Positions 32,761-40,857 of a stretch of DNA of 40,857 nt are shown here, piece after piece. The DNA is taken from the NCBI GenBank assembly GCA_028456385.1, contig JALNQF010000361.1, positions 1-40,857 on the forward strand. Direction: 5' to 3'. The notes under the pieces were generated by a model. It was not told where the DNA came from. It made no database searches and saw nothing but the letters and a program-made list of their open reading frames with translations. The position numbers and the translations under genes were made by a program. The number at the start of each line of letters is the position of its first letter. The stretch's first letter is position 1. Source of the DNA: Ophiosphaerella korrae. Lineage: Eukaryota; Ascomycota; Dothideomycetes; Pleosporales; Phaeosphaeriaceae.

Positions 32761-33100
32761 TATAGTATTCTTAGTATTATATCTTGTTTATTATTAATTA
32801 TTATTATATCTATAACTATGTTTTTAATCTTTATCCCTTCTAGTTCTAATATAGAAGGAACTATTTTAAACCTAATTAGTTCTTAAAATAGTTTTCTTTT
32901 AATTATACTTAGTTATTAAGGGTATTTCTTTGTTATATACTTAATTTCTTGTATTTCTACAAACTTCTTTAATATAAAGTTTTTTATAGCTCTACTATTA
33001 ATTATTAATTATACTTCTTTTCTTTAATAAGTACCTATTTTTATAATATATAGGCCTCTTGTACCTTCTAGCCTTTCTTACTTAGGTAGTTTTGTAAATT
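32760..33100 (-). pseudogene. D aspartic protease
   Basis: The motif at 32988-32999 on the minus strand reads Asn-Ser-Arg-Ala where Asp-Ser-Gly-Ala is expected, the same double change as in C. Confidence 0.72.
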
Positions 33101-35260
33101 ATCTATCTTTCTAGGGCTATAGCCCTACTTTAAGTTTGTATTCTTTGTGTTTAAGATATTTATTATATTTGTATTTATACTATAGTCTTCCTTAGACGTA
33201 TTTCTTAGATAATTTAGGTCTAGGCCTTACTACAAAGTATCTATCTTCTAGAATTATTTCTTATCCTTAAATATCTTCTACTAGGATTACTTTTATATAG
33301 TTATATCCTTTTCTTCTTATAAGCTACGCACTATTATTTACTTTTAGGTTTCTATATATAATATAATTATTGTCTAAGTATAATATATATAATACTTTAA
33401 AGTGTACTAAGTATTTTAGGTCTATTATTTTGTTATCCCCTTCCTAGTATTTATCTTTTCTAGGTATATCTATTATTAAGATATAGTATACTACTAGTAT
33501 TCTTACTATATAAGCTTTGTTAATCTATTACGTTTTTCTTATAAGGTACTACTATTCTTTATATATAGGTATTCTTCCTACTATAACTATATATTACTTT
33601 ATCTATTCTTAAAATAGTATAAACTTTATTTCTTTAGGATTACGTTCTTTCTAGTCTTTATACGCTTCCTCTATACTTATAACTAGTAAGTATTTCTAAA
33701 TAAACTTCTATTCTTTATTTTATTCTTCTATATCTATTATTGTATAGCTATTATAGCTATATATATCTAGCTAGGTATACTCTATACTTCTTATACTAAC
33801 TTATCTCTTACTTCCTTGTAGTCCTTTAGAGAAAGTAGTAGTAGTCTCTTTATCTAGTGCTAGTTCTTTAGCCTAGATTAATAGAATCTAGGGCTCTTCC
33901 CTTTCTAAATCTTCTATTAGTAGGTCTATTACTTAGGCTATTTCTTCTAGCTAAGCTTTTGTTCTTTTTTCTTTTATTACTACTACTCTATTTCTTTATT
34001 ATAGGAAATACCCTACTCTTTATTTACTAGAAAGATATATATAGTAGTCGTCTTTGTAATAAATAGTTTAATAGAGTATTATATATTATATTTCTTTACT
34101 CTTAGCTACCTTTTCCTAAGGTTTAGCCTATACTTGTAGTGCTTCCTTCTTCTTTTCTATTATTTTTAACTAAGTTTCTTTCTTTAAGTCCTTACTTCTA
34201 TAATCTTTTACAAAGTGTCTTAGTTTCCTATATTTATAATATACTATATCCTTTTTCTTTTGTAATTAGTAGTCTTTTACGTAGTAGCCTTTCTTACTAT
34301 AGTTAAAGTACGTTAAGTCTTTATTCTTCTTCTTCTTTTTATCTTTATTTGCGTTAAAGATTATAGGGTCTCTATTGTCCTAATTTCTAGATTAGTTTCT
34401 ATACTTATTCTTTTTCTATTCTTAAAGATTATTATCGATTTAGATTACCTATTATTTTAGGGTTTCTAGTATCCTAGGTTTTTCTATATAAATTATCTCG
34501 TATTAGATTTTCCTATTTAGTCTTTATTTAAATCGTAATATAAGGGCTAATTTATTCTATTCTATATTTTAGGATAGTTATTTAAACTATACTACGTATT
34601 TAGGAATACTCTTGCTTTGTATAAGCCTTTTAAGTTTTTCTTTAGCTTATTAGGTAATATCTATATCTCTAAATACTACTCTTATTTGTTTAGTAAAGTA
34701 TTTATAACTTCTAAAGATAGCTCTAGTTTCGTCTTTCTATATTATTAGAGTATATATTGTATAGTTTATCTAGTAGGGTTTATACTATCTTATCGCATCT
34801 TCTTTAAGGTGTAGTTTAATGTATATTACCTTCTTTTCTTCTATATCAAAGTATAGTACTTATATATCTATTAAGAGTTATACTAATACTATAAAGAGTC
34901 TTAGTTTTTCCCTTATTCTATTAAACTTCTTAAAGACAAGTATCTTAGGTAGTTTCTTCGTTGCGCTTATCTCTAGTCTCTAGGTAATTAGTTCTATTTA
35001 GTTTTGTCCTTCTATAATAGCTTTAATCTAGGCTTTATTTTATTTAGAGTAGTTTTATAATTCTTTATTTTACGTTTCTTAAGCGTTAATTACTATCTTT
35101 ATATCCTCTTTCTTGTTTATTAGGTTGTTTATACGTTCTTTAATTGTTTCCTATATAGTACTATTAGATTTATAGCTACTCCTAGGTACTTTACTAGTTA
35201 AACTTTCTACTATTATATTAGCTAGACTATACGCTACTTACCCTTTGCTTCTCGCAATAA
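33100..35260 (-). pseudogene. D gag with zinc knuckles
   Basis: Minus strand. Two zinc knuckles lie at about 34195-34310 with the same spacing as in B and C and Tyr in place of Cys. The capsid-like part is at about 34370-35230, and 33100-34180 is the gag-protease linker. 35230-35274 is the leader next to the 5' LTR. Confidence 0.72.
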
Positions 35261-35274
35261 CTAAATTAGTAAAG

Positions 35275-35715
35275 TGTAATAGGTGTTACTAGGGTCGACT
35301 TCCTAATACCTAAGGGTTATTAGTAGATTAAGAGGTAATAATAAAAGCTCGTATAGTAATCTATAATAGGCTATAAATAATAGAAGATGTTTTACAACTA
35401 TTTTAGTATTATTACTCTTAGTTAATAATTAAATTGCTAATACTATCCTAATAATGCGTATTACTACTAACTATATACTTAGGCTTCTTAGCTAGCTTTA
35501 TACTTCGTATTTACTAAGATTATAAATCGCGAATTTATTACGTGCTTAGCTTTGTGCTTTAGATTTACTAAGATCGCGAATTGCGAATTTATCACGTATC
35601 CCTATTATAGTTAGCCTCCTAGTCTAGTTTATTATCCTATAGGTTATATGTATTGTTGTTATCTATATAGGGGCTAATTTGTTTAAATTAGTTTTCTCTT
35701 GTTATAGCTATAATA
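35275..35715 (-). repeat. D 5' LTR
   Basis: 441 bp, the same ends as the 3' LTR, with two 54-bp-type units (about 35515-35600). Other differences are mainly transitions. Confidence 0.93.
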
Positions 35716-35879
35716 ATAATAAGGAAATATCTTAACCTTATTACAAATAATATAAGCTATAAGAAGAAGTTTATTACGCTAGAAGTAAGATAGTATAGAG
35801 AGTAATAAAGAACTAGAGATTAATAAAGAAACTAGACTAATAACTTTAGCCCTAGTATAAGGAAATAAGAGACTACGTA

Positions 35880-35892
35880 GAAGAGGGAATAG
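35880..35892 (+). promoter_or_regulatory. C polypurine tract
   Basis: GAAGAGGGAATAG directly upstream of the 3' LTR of C, the same motif as in B and D. Confidence 0.8.
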
Positions 35893-36350
35893 TATTATAG
35901 TAGTAATAAGAGAAACTAAGATAGAGCTAATTAGTCTACACTTAGCTACTTACAAAGTATAGGATAAGTAGGGTAGTAACCTATAAGATAATAAACTTAA
36001 TTAGGAAACTAACTATAATAGAGACACGTAATAAATTTGTAAATTTACAATCTTAGTAAATATAAAGTTGCAAAGCTATTATATAATAAATTTATAAATT
36101 TATAATCTTAGCGAAAACATAGTAATAGAGCTACTAAGATAATAATACTATATAGTAGTAGGAATACGTATTATTAGGATAGTATTAGTAATCTTATCTC
36201 TAACCTAGAACACTAATACTTAATATTACACACATAAATTAACTATTATTTATAGTTATTACTAATTACTATATAAGCTTTTGTTGTTACCTTGCAATCT
36301 ACTAATACCTTAGAGGTTATTAGGAAGTTAACTCTAGTACACTTATTATA
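35893..36350 (+). repeat. C 3' LTR
   Basis: 458 bp, the same length as the 5' LTR. Differences are nearly all C/T or G/A in both directions, so each copy was mutated separately after insertion. Ends CACTTATTATA, followed by TSD ATAAA. Confidence 0.94.
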
Positions 36351-36355
36351 ATAAA

Positions 36356-36912
36356 CCTAGTCTTATTAAAGTTATATATATCCTTATTAAGTATCTTATA
36401 CGCCTAACGCGTCTCTTATATAAGCCTAAACTACGTAGTAATTTAGACTAAGTCTTTATACTTAGCGCGCTAAGAGTAGAATTTTTTATTCTACTTTGTC
36501 TAAAGTTTAGGCTAGCTCTTAATTTATCGATCTACTTAGTTCTTACCTATTAGAAGAGGAGGAGGATTTTAGCTACAAGTAGTTAGTAAAGCGTCTACTA
36601 TACGTTATACGTTAATAATATAAGTAGAAAATCTATAAAAATTAAGGTCTAGGATCTATTAAACAAGAGACTACTCTTCTATAAGTAAGAGCTTACGTTA
36701 GTGTTAATAAGCTACGTTTTTTAGGAAGGCTCCTTTTATTAAGCCTTAGAGTATTAAACGTAGGACTTAAAATAACTTTATAGCTTTATAAGTACTCTAA
36801 ATTGTTTTCTTATTAATAGAAGAAGAGGTAAGATTAATTTTACCTTCTTTCTAAGGTAATTTACAGCGTTATACGCGGCCTATTATTAATTAAATGCTTG
36901 CTAGTAAGTAGA
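36356..36912 (-). pseudogene. F transposase, N-terminal part
   Basis: Minus strand, reading from about 36880 down to the C insertion at 36356. It should hold the helix-turn-helix DNA-binding domains and the first catalytic block. Just before the insertion the frame reads Ile-Tyr-Asn-Phe-Asn-Lys-Thr, where Fot1-type transposases have Asn-Phe-Asp-Glu/Lys-Thr-Gly-Phe, so the first catalytic Asp is Asn. Across C the frame continues with Arg-Phe-Ile-Ile and Ser-Lys-Val-Val, the normal continuation. The 5' untranslated part lies next to the right TIR. Confidence 0.8.
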
Positions 36913-36965
36913 TTTTAGTAAGGTAGCTAGAATAGTAAGGTAGCTAGGATGTTAGTAAAATACGT
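36913..36965 (-). repeat. F right TIR
   Basis: Inverted partner of 20583-20635. Outer end is ...GTTAGTAAAATACGT, next to the TA duplication. Confidence 0.93.
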
Positions 36966-36967
36966 TA

Positions 36968-38200
36968 AAGATACTAACTTATTAATAATACTTAGTGTAC
37001 TAATAGTATAACTATTAGGAACGCTAACTTACCTTTAAACCTAGATAAATTCTTAGAAGAATTTATAAGTTACTACGTTATATCTCTAATAAACTTCTTT
37101 TCTAGATATAATTAAGTAGAGCTCTATTAAGACTTTAGACTACTTATAGTATTTTATATACTAACTTATAGACTAGTATAGTAATATACTTTACTTATAA
37201 GTACTATAAACTCTATAAACTCTATTACTAAGTTTATATAAGTAGTAACTAAAATTCTATAAGAATTAATTCTAACTAGCTATATATTATATATAAATAA
37301 TATTATAGTAAAACGCCTAAAAATAAACTATAAGTTAGACTTAATAGAACCTAGGATCTAAAGGTTTATTAGTAAATATATTATTAATATAAATAAAGTT
37401 TTAGATAACTTTAAGATAGTAAGTACTACTACTTTAGATTTTAAATTAGATTAGTACTATAACTCTATAAAGATTATAGAGTATATAGTAGATAAAAAGA
37501 GTTAGTACTTAGCTAATAAAAAGATCTAAAAGATAATTAAATAGCTAGCCTATATATCTCTAAAAGAAGTCTAAATATTTATTAGCTTTTATTTATACTA
37601 TAGAATCTAGATTATAAGTTTTACTAAGATAGTAGGACTACTATTTAAGCTACTAAAGAAGAATAAAGAATTTAAATAGATTTAAAAAGCTTTACTTACT
37701 ATAAATAAATTAAAAGCTTAACTAACTAGTATACTAGTATTAGTCTCTATAGACTATAGTAAGCCTATTAAACTAATTATTATATTAGTTAATAGAAGTA
37801 AAAAGGGTTAGAGTATAGTACTCTAGTAAGAAAACCTAAAAAGCTATTAGAATATAGTATACTATAAATTAGGAGTATAGTTACTTTTAGAGCGTAACTA
37901 AGATTCTAAGAAATATAAGTATAAAGCTATACTATTAGTACTTAAAAAATTCTACTTATAGATCTATAGAGTTTATTTTATAAGAAAAATAAATACTTAT
38001 ACGCTTATAGATTAACTTAATTAAAGTACTAGTAACTTCTTAAGAGCTCTAATTATAAAATAGCTTACTTTTCTAAATATAAAAGAATATAATATAAAGT
38101 ATATAGCTAGAAAAATAAATATAGTAGTAGATACTCTTTTAAAATAACTAGAGCTACTAAGATAGTAGCTACTAAAAAAGTGTAAAGAAGATATAATAGA
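36968..38200 (+). pseudogene. Element E reverse transcriptase (rest) and RNase H
   Basis: After F the RT frame continues with Tyr-x-Leu-Ile-Asn-Asn, then Ile-Thr-Ile-Arg-Asn-Ala-Asn-Leu-Pro, then Ile-Asn-Phe-Phe-Ser-Arg-Tyr, the first catalytic block, where the Asp is now Asn. The central catalytic Tyr/Phe-x-Asp-Asp is Tyr-Ile-Asn-Asn at 37290-37301, so both metal-binding aspartates are lost. The RT-RNase H connection with its Tyr-Tyr-Arg pattern lies at about 37560-37700. RNase H runs from about 37730 to 38150 and contains Leu-Lys-Lys-Phe and Lys-Tyr-Ile-Ala-Arg-Lys landmarks; its first catalytic Asp is Asn at 37791-37793. All these substitutions fit RIP. Confidence 0.85.
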
Positions 38201-39400
38201 ATTTATAGACTACTATTTAAAGTCTATAACTTTTATCTTACTATAGATAAGTCTTTAGGACCTAGAATTTATATACTTAAAGATAAAAATTAACCTAAGT
38301 ATACTAATTACTCTAGAAATACTTTTCTTATATAATATTATAAAATACCTAGTAATACTATAAACTTTAGATAGTATAAGTAAAATAGATTCCTAAAAGC
38401 TCTAAAAATAAGTAAAAATATAAAGTTATATAAAGACTCTTATAAGCTAAAAGTTTTAAATAGTATATAATAAAAAGAGTAATAGATAAGAGAAAAAAAT
38501 AGCTTAAGATTCTAAAAGTAATCTATAATAAAAGTAGATTCTAAGGCTAAAAAAGAATCTAGTAGAAGATCTATATATAATACTACTAGCTAAATATATT
38601 TAAAGATGTAGAGACTTATATAAAATCTTACCTAGAATATTAATTCTATTTACTATAGAAAAGAAAAGAAAAGGTATACTTAAATTAGAGACCTAAACTC
38701 TTATAAAGATAGATTATACTAGATATAGTTTATAGACTTAATAGTAAAAGAAAAAAGAGATATATAATTATATATTAAGACCTTATAAGTTTATATATAA
38801 AGGCTAAAGTTCTTATAGCTAATATATTAGAAGCTATTATAATATTCTTAAAATAAAATATATTTTTAAGATAGAGAGTACTATTTAAAATAATAGTAGA
38901 TAGAGGACTAGAAAATAAAAGACAAGTTACTAACCTTACTTATATATATAGTACTTAAAGAGTTTTTAAAAGTACTTATTACTTCTAAAGCTAAAGAATA
39001 ATTAAAAAAAGCTATAAAGAGTTAGTAGCTACTTTTTAAAAGATTAAAGTAATTAAGTAGATAATTTACTTTATATACTACAAGTAGACTAAGCTATAGT
39101 AAAATATAGTAGTAGAAAGATACTAATATACTTTATATATAGCTAGGAATAAGTCTTACTTACTAAATACTATATCTCTATATAGTAAACTCTCTTATAG
39201 ATAGAAGTTTATAATACTACTACGCTTTTAGTATTATAAGTATAGTAGTTTAATAAGTATAATAATAAACTCTAAGAAGCTATAGATCCTATAATTAAGC
39301 TAAGAGAAACAAGTAAATAATAGTTTAATACTAAAAAGATATTCTATATAAAAGATATACTAAAAAGAGTATTAGTACTTATCTAAGACTTATTTAGTAA
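38200..39400 (+). pseudogene. Element E integrase
   Basis: This is a degenerate Gypsy integrase. The HHCC-like part and linker fall at about 38300-38700 and the core at about 38700-39150. A Val-Asp-Arg-Gly-Leu-Glu-Asn-Lys motif marks the second catalytic Asp, retained at 38899-38901. In the helix that should carry the catalytic Glu, an Ile-Ile-Lys-Lys-Ser sequence is seen; codon 39004-39006 is Lys where Glu is expected (GAA to AAA, RIP-type). Downstream sequence to 39400 resembles the conserved C-terminal side of the core. Many in-frame stops. No chromodomain was recognised. Confidence 0.7.
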
Positions 39401-40857
39401 CTAAAGTAAATCTAGATAATAGAAACTTTAACCTTAGTAGAAGGGACTTTATTAAGTTACCTAGTTATATCCTTTTAGATAGTACTAGCTTACTAACTTA
39501 GATAGTATAAAGTTTAGAAGTTATACTTTAAAAGTAAAAGTAGTAGAATTTAACTAGTAAAGCTAGTAAGAACTAATAAATATCTTAGAAAATTTAGAGC
39601 TAGAAGCTAAACACGTTATAATTAGATAGAAAGAAGAATAAGCCTTACTTAATATTAAGAAGTAACTTAAAAGAATATTAGATAAACTCGTACTAGTAGA
39701 ACTAGTATTTAGATAGTAAAGTAGATAAGTATAAGAATAATATAGATAAGACTTACTACTACTTACGTAAACTTATTAGCTATAATTAGTTTAAATCCTA
39801 GTATAAAAACTAAAGTTTAACTTAGCTAGTTTTAAATTCTTTATAAAAAAGGAACCTAATAAAGAATTTTATCTTAGCTAAACACTAGCTAAAATATTTA
39901 AATAGGAGAGGAAATAAGTAAGTATTATAAGTAAATATAAGAATTAGTAATATAAAGAAAAGAACTATGTTAATTTTCTTTAAAAATAAATAACTAAAGA
40001 GTCCTTAGTACTTAGATACTAAGAAGAAAAACCCTATATTACTTATTATTACTAATTACTATCTTTAGAACTAGAAGAAAAAGCTTAAGTAGTAAAAAGA
40101 CTCTTAAAACTAAACCTAAGTAGCTAAAAGTAAATACTACTTAGATAGTAAGTATAATAGTAATCTTAACTCTAAAGCTAAGTATCTTAAAGTAAAAAGC
40201 TAAGAGAATACTAAAAAAGTATAAAAATAAGTATAAAAATAAGAGACTAAGAGTTTTTAAAAAGAGAAGTAGAAAGGCTTAAACTTATAAAATTAAATTA
40301 AGAGTAGACTAGAGTAAAAATACTACTATTAGAAAGTAGAGTATAAAGAAAAGAAGTTAAAAAAGTAGCTAGATAGTAGCTAAAAATAAGAGTAGTAAGA
40401 ATAGAGTACTTATAAGTATAACTTAAACTTTTATTAAGACTTAAGTAACTTATATCTAACTCTAGGTTAGTAAAGTAAGAAAAGTATAAGGGCGCACCTT
40501 ATAAAGCCTAAAAGGCTAGTATTTAATAAGGAGAATTTAGATTAGTATAAAAGCTTAAAGGTAAGCTAGAACTACTAGAAGAAGTGCTCTAAAAGTACTT
40601 ACTAATACTAAAAAAAGATAAAGAGTAGAGAGAACTAGAAAGAACTTAATAAATAAAGGCCTTATCTTCTATAAAGAAAATAGTAAGTAGATAATTGTTA
40701 GACTTACTCTTAAGTATAGTATAACTCTAGAGACTCTAGCTATAAGCTTACTATAGTAGGGTGACACGAAAAAAAAGCCTAAAAAAAAGTTATAGTTTTT
40801 AACTAGTAATAACTCTACGAATATAATAGCTAAAAATATAAGCGAACATAAATCTTA
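39400..40857 (+). other. Element E 3' tail, no recognised domain
   Basis: About 1.45 kb after the integrase core. The first several hundred bases read in the + frame as lysine- and glutamate-rich degenerate sequence, plausibly the C-terminal end of pol and the 3' untranslated region. No direct repeat of other window sequence was found. Near 40762 a TGACACG follows a GGG-containing purine run, which could be the start of E's 3' LTR, but the partner LTR is outside the window so this cannot be tested here. Confidence 0.35.

Larger units (their letters stand above)
28750..35715 (-). mobile_element. Element D: full-length chromodomain Ty3/Gypsy element
   Basis: 6966 bp with LTRs at 28750-29135 (386 bp) and 35275-35715 (441 bp), flanked by ATAAT at 28745-28749 and 35716-35720. 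Same family and domain order as B and C, in minus orientation. Inserted in the 3' part of C, inside C's antisense frame. The LTR length difference is accounted for by about one 54-bp unit. Frames are broken by RIP. Confidence 0.94.
28290..35892 (-). pseudogene. C antisense reading frame, split by element D
   Basis: Present on the minus strand at 35892-35721 and, after removal of D and one ATAAT, at 28749 down to about 28290. The N-terminal part reads Arg-Ala-Lys-Val-Ile-Ser-Leu-Val-Ser and Val-Lys-Ile-Phe-Pro, then Tyr/Cys positions with the spacing C-x2-C-x6-C-x9-C-x2-C-x6-C. In a second frame an Ala-Ile-Asn-Arg-Ala-Gln-Glu start is followed by a Lys/Leu/Glu-rich likely coiled coil, a Ser-Ser-Ser-rich stretch and Gly-Phe-Asn-Phe. 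Homologous to the antisense frames of B and D. Stops are mostly at former Gln codons. Confidence 0.55.
21803..36350 (+). mobile_element. Element C: full-length chromodomain Ty3/Gypsy, interrupted twice
   Basis: 458-bp LTRs at 21803-22260 and 35893-36350 are flanked by ATAAA (21798-21802 and 36351-36355). Removing D and the solo LTR with their duplications leaves about 7.08 kb, close to B (7.03 kb) and D (6.97 kb). Order on + strand: LTR, gag, protease, RT, RNase H, integrase (split by the solo LTR), chromodomain, antisense frame (split by D), polypurine tract, LTR. C is inserted in the transposase of F. Confidence 0.94.
20583..36965 (-). mobile_element. Element F: Fot1/Pot2-like Tc1/mariner transposon, interrupted by C
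   Basis: 53-bp inverted repeats at 20583-20635 and 36913-36965 are flanked by TA (20581-20582, 36966-36967). Without the C insertion and its duplication, F is about 1.83 kb, the usual size of Fot1/Pot2 elements. The transposase is on the minus strand and split by C. F is inserted in the RT of E, whose frame resumes exactly after F. RIP has destroyed the transposase frame. Confidence 0.93.
1..40857. other. RIP-saturated AT-rich repeat block
   Basis: The whole window is extremely poor in CpA and TpG and correspondingly rich in TpA, with TAA and TAG stops in every frame on both strands. This is the product expected of repeat-induced point mutation, which in ascomycetes converts C to T, preferentially at CpA, in duplicated DNA. 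Differences between paired LTRs are almost all C/T or G/A transitions. All recognisable coding remnants are transposon proteins. No host gene, tRNA or rRNA was recognised. The window is probably constitutive heterochromatin (inference). Confidence 0.93.
9660..40857 (+). mobile_element. Element E: host Ty3/Gypsy retrotransposon, interrupted, incomplete at both ends
   Basis: E is the oldest layer; all other elements lie in it or in each other. On the + strand its pieces are 9660-11156 (upstream/gag), 18188-19571 (gag and protease), 20113-20580 (start of RT) and 36968-39400 (rest of RT, RNase H, integrase), followed by a degenerate tail. The RT frame resumes across insertion F: a Lys-Lys-Asp run ends at 20580 and an Arg-Tyr-x-Leu-Ile-Asn motif follows at 36968. 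The 5' LTR is not in the window, so it should lie left of position 1 beyond element A. The 3' LTR is not resolved. It is a different Gypsy family from A and from B/C/D, judging by RT and RNase H sequence. Confidence 0.8.

Noticed and set aside
28750..35715. C and D as one large inverted-repeat unit, since they lie head to head with shared sequence
   Set aside because: Each has its own LTR pair and its own target duplication (ATAAA and ATAAT). The inverted similarity is simply due to two family members in opposite orientation.
36356..36912. A host gene fragment between C and the rest of E
   Set aside because: It ends in a 53-bp inverted repeat matching 20583-20635 and its minus-strand frame joins the Fot1-type transposase, so it is part of F.
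1..40857. Mitochondrial or centromeric DNA because of the very high AT content
   Set aside because: The content is nested nuclear LTR and Tc1/mariner elements, and the AT bias is explained by TpA excess from RIP. A centromere cannot be excluded, but nothing in the sequence points to it.

Overview
This window looks like a repeat-only, AT-rich block from a filamentous ascomycete (Pezizomycotina) genome that has been saturated by repeat-induced point mutation (RIP). Almost every CpA/TpG has become TpA, stop codons TAA/TAG litter all six frames, and the coding remnants show the expected changes: Gln and Trp codons to stop, Cys to Tyr, Asp to Asn, Gly to Arg. I found no intact gene, tRNA or rRNA. 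Every coding remnant I recognise belongs to a transposable element.

The layout is a nest of insertions into one old Ty3/Gypsy element, called E here (+ strand, about 9660 to past 40857). It is cut into five pieces: 9660-11156, 18188-19571, 20113-20580, 36968-39400 and a 3' tail. Four things sit in E. (1) A, 15-9659, is a minus-strand Gypsy relic with about 179-bp INVERTED terminal repeats; it holds A1 (2426-5425), a 3.0-kb LTR element with gag and protease but no visible reverse transcriptase. (2) B, 11157-18182, is a complete minus-strand chromodomain Gypsy element. (3) A 531-bp TRIM-like mini-LTR element occupies 19577-20107. (4) F, 20583-36965, is a Fot1/Pot2-type Tc1/mariner transposon with 53-bp inverted repeats and a TA target duplication. 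F is interrupted by C (21803-36350, + strand), a relative of B. C in turn is interrupted by a solo LTR (27276-27772) and by D (28750-35715, minus strand), a third member of the family.

Target-site duplications support the nesting: TTCTT for A1, TTCTA for B, ACTTC/ATTTC for TRIM, TA for F, ATAAA for C, AGATA for the solo LTR and ATAAT for D. Reading frames also resume across the insertions, for example E's reverse transcriptase across F, F's transposase across C, and C's integrase across the solo LTR.

B, C and D share the order LTR - gag (two CCHC knuckles) - protease - RT - RNase H - integrase - chromodomain - polypurine tract - LTR. All three also carry, on the strand opposite to gag-pol between the chromodomain and the 3' LTR, a related antisense reading frame. 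It has a Cys-rich, Zn2Cys6-like pattern followed by a probable coiled coil. This antisense frame and the inverted-repeat Gypsy element A are the two most unusual things here. Domain boundaries inside RIP-degraded pol genes are approximate; LTR, TIR and TSD edges were read base by base.
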